A DNA stretch of 64,000 nucleotides from Streptomyces spinosus (GTDB taxonomy: Bacteria; Actinomycetota; Actinomycetes; Streptomycetales; Streptomycetaceae). Each line of letters opens with the position of its first letter. The stretch's first letter is position 1. Under the pieces are notes generated by a model. It was given only the letters and a program-made list of their open reading frames with translations. It did no database searches and had not been told where the DNA came from. The stretch is taken from contig NZ_JAINRC010000001.1 in the NCBI RefSeq assembly GCF_020400655.1, forward strand, positions 124,001 through 188,000, read 5' to 3'. Of the stretch, positions 1-9,552 are shown piece by piece. A program made the translations under genes and the position numbers.

Positions 1-473
1 TTGTCCTGCAGCAGAGCGCGGGCGCGGTCATGGAGCCGACCGTCGAAGACGTCCAGCCCGTGGTCCTGTGCCATGACGAGCAGGGAGACACCCTTGACCG
101 GGTCGTCTTGCCGGGACGCCGCATCGGCCGCGGCCCGCGCCAGCTTCCGCGCGGAGAGCGTCCCGGTCTCCTCCTTCAGCGCGTCGGGCAGCGTGAGTTC
201 GGCGAAGGTGCGGGCGCGCTCCCAGGCATGCCGGTCGGTGAAGCCCTCTGGGAACGGCTGTGGCATGGCCGGTTCCGGCTCCGGCTGCTCCTGCGCCGGA
301 ACGAACGGTGCGGGGCCGCCGGCGGCTTCCGCGCCCTGCGGGGCCTTCCCGCCGATCCGGCCCTGGGCGCGGGCCTGGCGGAGCGCGAGGCGGCGGGCGA
401 TCTCGCGCTGCCGCAGCTCCTCCAGGCGCCCTTGCTCGTCCTGGCCCGCGCCCAGCGGGATTCCTGCCGTCAC
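1..473 (-). CDS. Unrecognised protein, last visible gene of the helicase operon (3' end outside window)
   Basis: The first 157 codons are visible and the gene runs off the left edge. The GTG start at 473 overlaps the helicase stop by four bases (GTGA), so it is almost certainly translated by coupling. Residues 1-40 are rich in Arg, Glu, Gln and Leu (begins VTAGIPLGAGQDEQ) and probably helical. Residues 40-75 are Pro/Ala/Glu-rich, a likely linker. From about residue 78 a helical folded domain begins (FTDRHAWERARTFAELTLPD). I recognise no family and no catalytic motif in the visible part. Its job can only be inferred from the operon: it is likely a partner of the giant helicase encoded just upstream. 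Confidence 0.75.
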   Translation of the reverse strand, partial: MTAGIPLGAGQDEQGRLEELRQREIARRLALRQARAQGRIGGKAPQGAEAAGGPAPFVPAQEQPEPEPAMPQPFPEGFTDRHAWERARTFAELTLPDALKEETGTLSARKLARAAADAASRQDDPVKGVSLLVMAQDHGLDVFDGRLHDRARALLQD

Positions 474-3400
474 TGGAGTTCCTCCGCGAAGATGTGCACC
501 TGCTCGATCACCGCGGCAGGGGTCCGGTCCAAACTGTAGGAGTCGGCGAAGGCGATCCTGGGGGCGAGCCCACCGGCACGGACCTCGTCACGCAGGGCTA
601 GGAGCCGTTCGTTCGCGCACGCGTCGATGGCGGACTCCAGCGGATGCTTGACGGCGACCGCGACGGGCTCGCCGGTGAAGTCCGAGGTGAAGAGCGCCAC
701 CGGTCCGGCAGCGGTCTCCTTGAGGCTGACGGTGGGTTCCTCATCCGCCCAACCCCTGAGCAGGACGGCGTGCTCGTCCGGATCGATCCGTAGTTTCCGG
801 CCGCGCAGGGCCTCGACCAGGTCACGGGCGAGCCGCCAGTCGTACAGGGGGTGGAGGCGCATGTTGGAGTAGTCCCGCAGGCAGGCGTAGCAGGAGCTAC
901 GGCAGTTGTGCGCATGCTGGTCGGCCTCCAGGTCGCGCACGTACCGGTCGACCGCCTGGAGGAATTCGTCGATGTGTTGCTCCGAACCGAGGTGGGTGCT
1001 GAAGCCTGCGCCGTTGTCGAGGCTGTCGGCAAGGTAGGCCATGACGGGAGCGGCCACCGGCGCGTCCGAGCCGTGGATGCCGCTGAGGAGTTCCTCGGGT
1101 TGCACGTCCAAGTGCGGGGCGGCGGCGCGGCGCAGCAGTGCCGCCAGTGAGTACCAGGCGGCGCGCCGGCCGTGGTAGGCCTCGGGAAAGCCGTCGATCT
1201 GCTGGGACTTCGAGATGTCGAAGCGGAGGCCCCGGTGCGTGTCGAGGGCGCCCTTGGCCCCGATGAAGAGCATGTCGGTGTGCTGGGTGGCGCCCAGGGC
1301 GATCTCCAGGTCGGCTTCCGCCTTGGGATGGTCCAGAGCGACGTATCCGCCCCACGGGCCGGTGTTCTTGACGAAGCGGAAGAGCTTTCCGGCATTGGTG
1401 TTGACGATGTAGCGGTCGCCGCTGCCGGTGTGGACGACCATCCAGTCGTCGGCGGCGCGGTGGATGCGCGGGGCGGTCTTTTCCAGGTCGGTGGCGGTCC
1501 GTGCGCTGGTGGCGTTGGAGCCGAGCTCCCGGTAGCCGTCGTAGTCCCGTGCCTCGCGGGCAGCCCGAAAACCTGCCGGCTCCCGGAAGGGGACGGCCCT
1601 GTAGTACTTACTCTCCGCGCCGCAGGCGGGGCAGGTGCCGGCGCTCCCGGTTTCCGGGTCGACAACGGCCTGCGGGTCCACGTGGGAGCAGATCCGGCAC
1701 ATGGCGACCAGCTGTTCCGGTCCGAACGGGTCCTCGGCGGTCTGTACTCCGCGACCACTCGGGACGAGGGAGACCACTCCCATGGAGCGGAGCAGACGGC
1801 CGTCCTGCGGGGTTTCGCTGCCCGGTGCGAACTTGCTGAGGGAGACGGCCAGGTCGCGGTTGACGGAGTCGGCCGGCGGCCAGGGAAAGGTCTTCTGCGG
1901 GATGCTTCGGTAGAGCAGGCGGGAACGCGTCGGAAAGCCGAACATGGGCAGGAGACCCGCCTCTGCCAGACGCTGGCTGAGATCGGAGTGGCCGACCGTC
2001 CGGGCTGCCACCTCGTCGACCTGGCCCAGGAGTTCGTCGATGGCGGCCACCGGATCGATGGCGGCGATGCTCTGCGGAGTTCCGGCCCGGAGGGCGGCGG
2101 CAGCGGCTCTGATGCGGTCCGGGTGCTCGGCGGTCCAGCGGCGGACGGCATCGCGGTGCGTCGGCCAGTCGGCGGCGAGGCCGAACTGTCCGTGCACGTT
2201 GGTCGTCATGTCCGGCCCCTTCCGGCGGTCCTCCGGCTGCAAGGGCTCGAAGGCCTGGCGCAGGACCTCTCCGAGCAGGACCCGCCGGAAGACGGAGGCC
2301 ATGCCGAGGACCAGGTAGGGCGGCGGAGTGGGATCGTTGGTGATGGCTTCCGGGCGGGCGAAGTAGTGCTCGTCGTGGCTGCGGCCGCGGCAGACGGTGA
2401 GGGCCACGGCGACCGGGCTGTTGCGTCGGCCCGCACGCCCCACCCGCTGCTGGTAGTTGAAGCGGGTGGGCGGCATGTTGGCCATGATCACGGTGTTGAG
2501 GGGGCCGATGTCGACACCGGCCTCCATGGTCGTGGTGACGGAGAGCAGCTCCAGGCCGTCCGCCTGCGGGATGTCGTTGTCGCCGAGGAAGACGTCCTGG
2601 AAGAGGCTCTGCCGACGCTGGGCCTCCAGCCGGTCCGTCTGGCCGGTCAGCTCGGCGGTGCGCAGGGGGAAGTCACCGGTGCGGTGGGCGGCCTTCCACG
2701 CGTAGTAGTCGTCTTCGAGGACTCCGCTGTACTGCTGGGGCACGGCGGGTAGCGGGGTCAGGCATTTGGTGCACATCCCCGCGCCCGGGTGAAGGTGGGG
2801 CCGATGGCAGGAGCGGCACGTCCAGGTCTTGTTCACGCCGGGGCGGAGCGCCACCTTCTCCGGCTTGATGACGTAATCGACCACGGCGTCCTTCCAGACG
2901 CCGAGCATCCGGTCCTCGATCGCCTGCACATCGGTGCCCTGACGTTCGGCGACCTGCTTCCAGAAACGCTTCAGAGGCGCAGGCGGCCTCTGCAGGGAGG
3001 CGCGTATCCGGGTGAAGCGCCGCATCAAGCCGAGAATGCGCAGGCTGGCACGGGCCACGGCCTGGTCGCTGTCCGGGCCGATCTCCAGCGGCGAACGGTC
3101 GTCGCGCAGGCAGAGCCAGCCGAGTCCGAGCGATTCGAAGTCACGGCCGCCGCCGGAAAAGAGGCTTCCGATGGTCTCGAGACGGAGACGGGAACGGATG
3201 CGGTTGAGGAGTTCCTCCTGTGCCTGGGTCTCCACTACCGCTTCCCGGTCACGCTCCCAGTTGTAGAGGGCGGTCCAGGGCTGTCCGGCCGATGTCTGCT
3301 GGAGCGAGGCCGCGGGACCGGCGGGGTTGGTGCCGTACGTCAGCAGCATGCCCTCCAGGTCGGAGGCGAGGTCGTCCAGGGAGGGCAGTTCGGAGAACTT

Positions 3401-5938
3401 CCGCTCCAGGTCGGGCAGGAGTTGCGGTTCCGCGTCGAGGTCGTCGGCGAGGATCGCCTTCAGGCGCCCCCAGTCCGCCGGGTTGCGGTCCCGCAGCCGT
3501 TCCATAGCGGAACGGACACCGGCACGGTCGACGGCTTCCCCGGCGTAGTGGGCCTTCACCAGCTGAAGATCTGCGAACGGATCCCCCTGGTTCTCGACTG
3601 CCCGGGCGCTGAGCAGGCGCAGAAGGTCCTGGTAGTGGCGCAGGGCAAGACCGCTGGCGAGCTCGGAGGCGTCGTCACGGCTGTCGGAGAAGGCGATCGC
3701 CTTGCGCCTGCCGTCGTGGAGGTGGCCGAGGGCTTCGGTCACCAGCACCTGGTTGATCTTGTAGAAACCGGTGCGCATCCGCCGGACCGGCGCGTTGCGC
3801 AGCCGGTCGGGAGATTCCAGCGGGATGAAACGGCCGTCCCGGTCGTACTTGATCTCCCAGTCGTCACCGCAGGCGGGGCAGCGGGTGGGGAAGGCCTGCA
3901 GCCGGGCCGGGTCGTAGGCCGGCTTCCTGCCCTCCTTGTCCAGGGGCACGGAGATGTGGAACGACCATCCGGTGTGCTGGACGTCCCGGTTCTCCAGTCG
4001 GCCGGTGGCGGGCTGGTAGGCGCTGCGGCGGAACTCGAACTCGACCTGCGGGCCGCCGTCGGACAGACCCGCGTGCCAGCCGGGGTCGTCGAGGCCGAGG
4101 CTTTTCGTGCGCGGCCAGTACACGACGTAGTTCGCCGCCGTCGGGGCGCCACTGGCCTCGTCGGGGAGCAGGTCCAGGTCCGGGAAGTCGGTGTGGAGGG
4201 CACCGGTGAACTTGCGCCGCCGGGTGTCCTTGGGGCTCGCGTACCCGCCGAGCATGAGGTCACCACAGGCCTGGCAGGACAGAAGCTCCAGTACGCGGGC
4301 GCCGCAGGTGCAGCGGGAGGTGGGCTCGGCGAAGAGCCGGCCGACGCGCCGTTCAAGACCGTGCTCCACGGGAATGTCGGGACAGTTCGGGTCGGAGCAG
4401 GCCCAGATGCCCTCGATGTTGCGGAAGAAGAAGTGGGCGCGCAGCTGGGGAAGTTCGGGGTCCTGTGCAGAGCCGAGTATGCGCAGAGCGCCGTGGAGCG
4501 CGTCCTTGCGCTGTTCCTCGGGGACGTCCGGGAAGAGGTTCTTCACCAATGCGGGGACGGGCAGGGCGCGGGGCTCGCCGCCCGGAGTGAGTGCGCGCTG
4601 GAGTGCCGGGCCGAGGCCGATCTCCCGGGCCAGGGCGACGGCTTCGTCCTGGGTGACGGGGCCCTCGGCGGCCTGCGCGAGGCGTTCGGCGTGTGCGGCC
4701 AGGTCGCCCTCGCCGTGGATCTCCTTGGCCTTTCCGGGAATGATCACGCGCCGGGAGCCGGGCAGGGCGAAGAACCCGTCGAGGAACTCGTCGTCCCGGC
4801 CGGCCTCCAGGGAGGCGGAGGCGGCGAGCACACGCAGCTTCTCGGGGCTCTTGTCGAGGCCGAGGCGGTGGCGGAGGTTGCGCAACAGGTAGGCCACCTC
4901 GGTGCCGGCCGTACCGCGGTACATGTGGAGCTCGTCGAGGATCAGGGTGAAGCGGGCGTCCGGGGTCTCCTCCAGCCACTTCCTCGTGGCGCGGAAGATG
5001 TGCTCCTCCTGCTTGCGGAGCAGCATGATGTTCAGCATCGAGTAGTTGGTGACCATGATGTCCGGCGGCGCGGCCTGCATGTCCCAGCGGACATGCATCT
5101 CCGCTCCGCCAAGGCGCGGGATGAAGGGCCGCAGCTCCTCGTTGAGCTTCTCGTCGGCCTTGCGCTGCCGTTCCTGGACCTCCCGCAGGTACCGCCGGAG
5201 ACGGAAGTTGGCCGGCTCGGAATCGGGACTGCCGGAGACGGGGGTGGCTCCGGTGTAGCGGCCGAAGTAGAAGCGGTGTCCGTTGCGCTTGCGGTCCAGC
5301 CATGCGTGGGCCTCGCGACTGTCCAGCGACTTGCGGAGCCGGACCAGTTGGTCGTCGGCGAGGGCGTTGGTGGGATACAGAATCAGCACCCGCATGGCGG
5401 CGGGATGCCCGTGCTCGTTCTGTCGGCTGGGCACGTATGCCCCGTCTCCCTGCCACCATTCCCGCTGCACCGCACGGGTGCCCGGCCAGTGGGCGGACTC
5501 GGCGACCAGGTCGGCGAGGACGGGCAGCAGGAAGGACTCGGTCTTGCCGGAACCGGTGCCCGCGGTGACCACGAAGTCCTTGCCCTCGCAGGCGGCGACC
5601 AGGGCGTCGTGCTGATGCTGGTAGAGGCTGGTCACGCCGTCGGGGAGCGTGAACCGGGCGAACTCGGCCGCGTCGGGGTGCGCCCCTGCTTCGGCGAAGG
5701 AGTCCGCGACGCCGACGTCCCGGGAGGCGTACTGCGGGCGCAGCTCGATCAGCGGGTCACGCCAGGCCCCGTTGTCACGGTCCAGGAGGTTCCGCCGTTC
5801 CTCCATGACGGAACGATCATCGACGCCGAACGGGGTGTCGTAGTACCGGAAGAGGGCACTGCGCAGGTCGTCGAACGTACCGATGACGTCCTGGACGTCA
5901 GCGTTGGTCATCGCCGCTGTCTGCTGTTCGACGCTCAC
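470..5938 (-). CDS. Giant DEAD/DEAH-box helicase with DUF1998-like C-terminus
   Basis: 1822 residues from the GTG at 5938, chosen because it overlaps the previous stop as GTGA; longer upstream extensions lie inside the neighbouring gene. Walker A GTGSGKT is at about residue 127, a DELH box at about 333, SASLEAG just after, and the motif VI-like QQRVGRAGRR at about 1155-1165, giving a complete superfamily 2 helicase core. Between the two RecA lobes lie several Cys pairs (CSDPNCPD, CTCG, CQACGD, CPACGDD, CRSCH, CTKC) likely to bind zinc. Near residue 1678 is CRSSCYACLRDYSN, the signature of the DUF1998/MZB-type tail found in DISARM DrmA/DrmB and related defence helicases. It presumably translocates on nucleic acid using ATP. 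The role in defence is inferred from family and neighbourhood; it does not match the gene order of any system I know. Confidence 0.88.
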   Translation of the reverse strand: MSVEQQTAAMTNADVQDVIGTFDDLRSALFRYYDTPFGVDDRSVMEERRNLLDRDNGAWRDPLIELRPQYASRDVGVADSFAEAGAHPDAAEFARFTLPDGVTSLYQHQHDALVAACEGKDFVVTAGTGSGKTESFLLPVLADLVAESAHWPGTRAVQREWWQGDGAYVPSRQNEHGHPAAMRVLILYPTNALADDQLVRLRKSLDSREAHAWLDRKRNGHRFYFGRYTGATPVSGSPDSEPANFRLRRYLREVQERQRKADEKLNEELRPFIPRLGGAEMHVRWDMQAAPPDIMVTNYSMLNIMLLRKQEEHIFRATRKWLEETPDARFTLILDELHMYRGTAGTEVAYLLRNLRHRLGLDKSPEKLRVLAASASLEAGRDDEFLDGFFALPGSRRVIIPGKAKEIHGEGDLAAHAERLAQAAEGPVTQDEAVALAREIGLGPALQRALTPGGEPRALPVPALVKNLFPDVPEEQRKDALHGALRILGSAQDPELPQLRAHFFFRNIEGIWACSDPNCPDIPVEHGLERRVGRLFAEPTSRCTCGARVLELLSCQACGDLMLGGYASPKDTRRRKFTGALHTDFPDLDLLPDEASGAPTAANYVVYWPRTKSLGLDDPGWHAGLSDGGPQVEFEFRRSAYQPATGRLENRDVQHTGWSFHISVPLDKEGRKPAYDPARLQAFPTRCPACGDDWEIKYDRDGRFIPLESPDRLRNAPVRRMRTGFYKINQVLVTEALGHLHDGRRKAIAFSDSRDDASELASGLALRHYQDLLRLLSARAVENQGDPFADLQLVKAHYAGEAVDRAGVRSAMERLRDRNPADWGRLKAILADDLDAEPQLLPDLERKFSELPSLDDLASDLEGMLLTYGTNPAGPAASLQQTSAGQPWTALYNWERDREAVVETQAQEELLNRIRSRLRLETIGSLFSGGGRDFESLGLGWLCLRDDRSPLEIGPDSDQAVARASLRILGLMRRFTRIRASLQRPPAPLKRFWKQVAERQGTDVQAIEDRMLGVWKDAVVDYVIKPEKVALRPGVNKTWTCRSCHRPHLHPGAGMCTKCLTPLPAVPQQYSGVLEDDYYAWKAAHRTGDFPLRTAELTGQTDRLEAQRRQSLFQDVFLGDNDIPQADGLELLSVTTTMEAGVDIGPLNTVIMANMPPTRFNYQQRVGRAGRRNSPVAVALTVCRGRSHDEHYFARPEAITNDPTPPPYLVLGMASVFRRVLLGEVLRQAFEPLQPEDRRKGPDMTTNVHGQFGLAADWPTHRDAVRRWTAEHPDRIRAAAAALRAGTPQSIAAIDPVAAIDELLGQVDEVAARTVGHSDLSQRLAEAGLLPMFGFPTRSRLLYRSIPQKTFPWPPADSVNRDLAVSLSKFAPGSETPQDGRLLRSMGVVSLVPSGRGVQTAEDPFGPEQLVAMCRICSHVDPQAVVDPETGSAGTCPACGAESKYYRAVPFREPAGFRAAREARDYDGYRELGSNATSARTATDLEKTAPRIHRAADDWMVVHTGSGDRYIVNTNAGKLFRFVKNTGPWGGYVALDHPKAEADLEIALGATQHTDMLFIGAKGALDTHRGLRFDISKSQQIDGFPEAYHGRRAAWYSLAALLRRAAAPHLDVQPEELLSGIHGSDAPVAAPVMAYLADSLDNGAGFSTHLGSEQHIDEFLQAVDRYVRDLEADQHAHNCRSSCYACLRDYSNMRLHPLYDWRLARDLVEALRGRKLRIDPDEHAVLLRGWADEEPTVSLKETAAGPVALFTSDFTGEPVAVAVKHPLESAIDACANERLLALRDEVRAGGLAPRIAFADSYSLDRTPAAVIEQVHIFAEELQ

Positions 5939-6927
5939 TTGGTCCTCCCGCCGGTGGCCGCCACCGGTCGCGGCGCGATCTCCAGGTTCTGCTGCAGCGA
6001 GGCTGCGAGCGCCTCGGCGAACGCCCTGGGCACGTTGTCGTACGCACGGGTCCGCGTCTGCTTGCCCACCCAGGGCGGGAAGCCGCTGCACAGGACGGCC
6101 GCGCGCTCGTGCAGGGCGGGCAGGGGTGCGTAGCGGTCGACGAAGAGCCGGCCGATGCGGGTACGGCCCTTGCCGGATTCCGGCAGCCATCGCATCACGC
6201 CGACACGGTGGCGGGCGAGTTCGAGGTAGATGCTCGTCTCGCGTTCCACCGCATAAAAGACGCCGTTGCGGCGGACGCGGGTCAGGCGTGCGTAGTCGGC
6301 TCCGCGCCACCGGTACAGGCCGTCCTCGTCATCCCTCTCCACGGGGACGAACCGCTGGAGGCGCAGGTCGTACTTCTCCAGCGTGTTGGTGGTACTCCCA
6401 CCGGGCGGTGCGGCCTCGGGGCCCAGCTCCGCCCGCGGAATCAGCTCCGTCAACTGCTGGGCGGCACACGGCACATAACGCGCCCCGAGGAACTGCGCGG
6501 TCACCTGGAGGGTTCGCAGGTCCTCGTACTGAACGAGAAGGGTGTCGGGCAGCGGTGCCTCACCGGCCTGCGGCCGGTGAGGGACGGTGATCAGCTCCAG
6601 CCACTCCTGCGCCGCTTCCTCGACGCGCGCGCTGATCTGAGCGGTGCGCGCACCGGTCAGCAACGCGAGGCCGTCGGCGTGCGGCAGCCGGGTCAGCACC
6701 GGCGGAGCCACCGACCAGCGGTCGGCGCGCAGGTCCACGTCGATGAGGCCGAGGGCGGCAGCCTTGCGCATCCAGTCCCAGTCGGCGTATTCCTTCAGCT
6801 CCAGGCCCCACGCCTGGGCCTGGCTGCGGACCCCGTCACGCAGTGCGGACGCCTTGCCACTGCGGCTCTCGCTCAGCCAGCGCAGGAGAATCCCACCGAA
6901 CTCGGTGCTGCTCGTCGGTCCCGTCAT
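5935..6927 (-). CDS. Unrecognised 330-residue protein, helicase operon
   Basis: The start is the ATG at 6927, which overlaps the upstream stop (ATGA); its own stop overlaps the helicase GTG (GTGA). Residues 1-90 look like a winged-helix segment: alternating helices, a DWDWMRKAAALGLIDVD stretch and a short strand pair SVAPPVLTRLP. The C-terminal half (about 215-300) has alternating hydrophobic and Arg residues (YRWRGADYARLTRVRRNGVF, RIGRLFVDRYAPLPAL), suggesting a beta-rich, possibly nucleic-acid-binding domain. No signal peptide, membrane segment or catalytic motif is visible. It is probably an adaptor or DNA-recognition partner of the helicase, inferred from coupling alone. I do not recognise the family. 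Confidence 0.8.
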   Translation of the reverse strand: MTGPTSSTEFGGILLRWLSESRSGKASALRDGVRSQAQAWGLELKEYADWDWMRKAAALGLIDVDLRADRWSVAPPVLTRLPHADGLALLTGARTAQISARVEEAAQEWLELITVPHRPQAGEAPLPDTLLVQYEDLRTLQVTAQFLGARYVPCAAQQLTELIPRAELGPEAAPPGGSTTNTLEKYDLRLQRFVPVERDDEDGLYRWRGADYARLTRVRRNGVFYAVERETSIYLELARHRVGVMRWLPESGKGRTRIGRLFVDRYAPLPALHERAAVLCSGFPPWVGKQTRTRAYDNVPRAFAEALAASLQQNLEIAPRPVAATGGRTK

Positions 6928-9035
6928 CGGTCCAGCTCCTTCGCGGCCTGCACGTACTCGGCCCACGAGGGCTCGACGGACGCCTGGTGGGCCTTGAGGA
7001 CGGCGCGGGCCCACGCCCGCGGGTTGCCGGCACTCCTCGGCTTCGGTGTTCCGGGGTTCACCGGGCGGCCCTTCCAGCGTCCGCTACGGCGCTCCAGGAG
7101 CCAGCCGCCGATGCCCTGGAACTCGGCCTCGAAACGGAGCGGGGCGGGGGTGTCGGGGAGACGCTCCGTCCACCAGTCCGGCTGCTCCGGCACCTCCACC
7201 GTCCACAGCCGTCCGTCGGCCGCCGCGAACAGCACCTCGTCCGCGTCCCGACGGCACAGCTCCATGACGGCTGCCGCGCGCCGGGGCGTGGCGCTCGTGC
7301 AGTCGGCGCCGGTGATGCCGGTCGGCAGGGCCTGCTCGCCGAGGAGGGAGAGCGATTCCGACGCCTTGCCATCCAGGACGGTGAAGCCGCAGACCTTGGT
7401 CATCTTCGGCTCGACGACGGCTTGGTCCGCTGTGGCGAAGTCGATCTGCGTGTCCGCATAGCTCACCGTGTGGCGGCCGGGCTCCAGCCGGAGCGCCGCC
7501 AGGGGGACGGGGCGGCCCGCGGCGATCGCCTTCCCGAGCTCGGGGCGCTCCTTTCCGTCGACCCGCAGTGTTCCCGTGCGCTCCATGGCATCCGGGAGGA
7601 TCACATGAGGCTCGCCTCCTCGCAGATACAAGTGGGGATCGAGCGAGGGTGCGAGCTTCAGCCCACCCTCAAGGCGGAGCTTGAACTGGGCCGGGGGCTG
7701 AAGGAGGCCGACCGCGCCCTGGACCTCCTGGAGCGCCCGACGCAGGGTGACCACGTCGTCGAAGGTGACGGGCTTGTGCATCGACCAGCCCTGCGGCACC
7801 CAGGCCAACTTGCTCGTGTCGGCGCTCCGGCCCGTGGTCGCGGCCTTGTCCAGCAGCCGCTGCACATCCCGCTGCGCGGTCGGGGCGGCGAGCACCACGT
7901 GTGCCTCTGCGGGGCGGAAGGCGTCGGTGGCGGTCCACACACCGAGCACGTCGTCCCGTGCGAGCACCAGGACGGAGCAGGAGGGCCGGCTGAGCACCAG
8001 TTTGTCCCCGTCCCGGCGAATGCCTCTGGCGAGGGTGTCGGCGCTCGGGGCGGGCAGGCCCGTCACCTCGTAGTAGGCGGTGTCGCCGAGCTGTTCGAGG
8101 ACGACGCCACCCTTGAGTTCGATGCGCTTGTCCTGCTCCACGGACCGCAGGCGCGCCACCCAGCTGAGCCGCCCCGCGTCGAGCCGCACCAGGAGTTCGG
8201 CCCGGGTGACACCGGTGGGCACCAGTTCGTCCGAACCGTCCCAGGACGCGGCGTAGTTTCCGATCAGCCTGGCGAGGAAGGGGCGGAACTCCTCCTCCCG
8301 CAGAGCGTTGCGGAAGCCCTTGGAGAAGTGCTGCTCCATGCCCCGGATCTCGATCTGGGCCAACAGCGTCTCCCCCGGCAGCGGCCAGGTCGTGCCGTAC
8401 TCCCGCAACGACCGGAAGAGCTTCGGCATGAACGAGCGGTCCGCGCCGCTGAGGAGCGCCTGGGACAGCGCATACCCGATCATGCTGCGGTTGGAGGGCA
8501 GGTCGGCGGGGGCGGGAAGGGTGCACAGGCCACGCGCGCCCTTCTGGCTGTGCTGCCAGGAGGCCAGTACCTGCCACATACGGGAGATGGGCTCGTAGTG
8601 GTGGCTGCCGAGTTGTCTCTCGTCGCCGGTCAGCAGCTCGGAGAAACGGGCGTGGTAGGCGGTGGCCCGGTGGTTCCGGTCGTTCACCATCCGGGACGCG
8701 GCCATCACCGAGCAGGCCAGCAGCGGCAGGAAGGCGGGCACGCCGTCCTTGTCCTGTTGCCGCCTGCGCCAGCGGTAGTCCTCCATAGCGCCGTACGGTT
8801 CCGCGGTCCCCAGCCGCAGGAACCTGCCCACGCACCGGGCGAGGGGCTCCTCCAGGCCGTATCCGTGCCTGAGCTCCTGCTCCACGTCGTCGACGACGTA
8901 GAACAGCGTGGGGTGGCCGGCGTGCTGCCGTCCGAAGAACTCCTCGGCCAGCACGTCCTGCCACTGTTGGTAAGAATGATCCACCCTGTCCCCAAAAGAG
9001 ATGTTCCAATGCCCTCTTCGTGAAATCCCCGGCAT
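6924..9035 (-). CDS. Unrecognised 703-residue protein, first gene of helicase operon
   Basis: The ATG at 9035 has GGAAG eight bases upstream; a GTG at about 8984 (VDHSYQQWQDVL) preceded by GGGGACAG is an alternative start. The N-terminal third is helical with aromatic residues (SYQQWQDVLAEEFFG, MEDYRWRRRQQDKDG). The middle carries PSNRSMIGYALSQALLSG and GWSMHKPVTFDD. The last 150 residues are mixed alpha/beta with several Trp (LWTVEVPEQPDWWTERLPD, GIGGWLLERRSGRWKGRP). No signal peptide, transmembrane segment, Walker motif or obvious nuclease motif is visible. The stop overlaps the next start by four bases, tying it to the helicase in one transcript and probably one complex. I do not recognise the family; its size and lead position suggest a scaffold or sensor, which is a guess. 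Confidence 0.8.
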   Translation of the reverse strand: MPGISRRGHWNISFGDRVDHSYQQWQDVLAEEFFGRQHAGHPTLFYVVDDVEQELRHGYGLEEPLARCVGRFLRLGTAEPYGAMEDYRWRRRQQDKDGVPAFLPLLACSVMAASRMVNDRNHRATAYHARFSELLTGDERQLGSHHYEPISRMWQVLASWQHSQKGARGLCTLPAPADLPSNRSMIGYALSQALLSGADRSFMPKLFRSLREYGTTWPLPGETLLAQIEIRGMEQHFSKGFRNALREEEFRPFLARLIGNYAASWDGSDELVPTGVTRAELLVRLDAGRLSWVARLRSVEQDKRIELKGGVVLEQLGDTAYYEVTGLPAPSADTLARGIRRDGDKLVLSRPSCSVLVLARDDVLGVWTATDAFRPAEAHVVLAAPTAQRDVQRLLDKAATTGRSADTSKLAWVPQGWSMHKPVTFDDVVTLRRALQEVQGAVGLLQPPAQFKLRLEGGLKLAPSLDPHLYLRGGEPHVILPDAMERTGTLRVDGKERPELGKAIAAGRPVPLAALRLEPGRHTVSYADTQIDFATADQAVVEPKMTKVCGFTVLDGKASESLSLLGEQALPTGITGADCTSATPRRAAAVMELCRRDADEVLFAAADGRLWTVEVPEQPDWWTERLPDTPAPLRFEAEFQGIGGWLLERRSGRWKGRPVNPGTPKPRSAGNPRAWARAVLKAHQASVEPSWAEYVQAAKELDR

Positions 9036-9552
9036 GGAACGGTCTTCCGCGTCACGTTGGACCCGCCACTCAGCGGGTCGCTACGGAACGCCCCCTCGGG
9101 CTCCGCCTGCCATGTACGCCGCCCGTGGTAACCCGACGGCGCGCACTTCACGGCGATGCCCCACTCAACCCCCCATTCGATGCCACAAGACCCCCCGCGA
9201 CAATTGCGCGACCACTGCATTGCGTCCGTACCAGTCACGACCCCCATCGCGACAGCTCGGCACATCAGTCAATGCAACCTACAGCCAAATATTATCGGCG
9301 CCTGTGACAGCAACGGCAGGGGACGGCCGTCCATTGGACTGCTGTTCGGGTGGCGCTCTTGGGTTGATCATTCCATGTCGAACTCCGAATCTGCTTGTCC
9401 GGTAAGGACGTTGCCCGTCAGGTCTTTGCATGGGGGGCGGTGAAATCCCGAAGGTATCGCCACGGGAGGGGCCATGTAGGTCGTCGGTCCCCTCCTGTCC
9501 GGGAGCCGGAGGAGCGGTTCCCACGGTGTGACTACCACAAGTCGGCACGGGC
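9036..9552. other. Intergenic region, no gene supported
   Basis: 517 bases between the minus-strand helicase operon and the minus-strand RNase H-like gene. No reading frame here has Streptomyces-like codon use. It must carry the operon promoter; read on the minus strand, GATAAT near 9291-9296 is the best -10-like hexamer, but no convincing -35 lies at the right distance. Part of the region (about 9180-9310) is visibly less GC-rich than its flanks. Confidence 0.5.

Noticed and set aside
1172..2752. Long plus-strand open frame opposite the helicase gene
   Set aside because: It is the mirror of a GC-rich coding strand; composition (Gly, Val, Ala, His, Arg) has no domain, and the minus-strand helicase motifs explain the region.
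2789..6133. 1114-codon plus-strand open frame
   Set aside because: Shadow of the helicase gene; no recognisable motif and no ribosome site.
1..9035. Canonical DISARM system
   Set aside because: A DUF1998-type helicase alone is not enough; no phospholipase D-like DrmC, DrmB-length partner or Drm methylase is visible in the operon.
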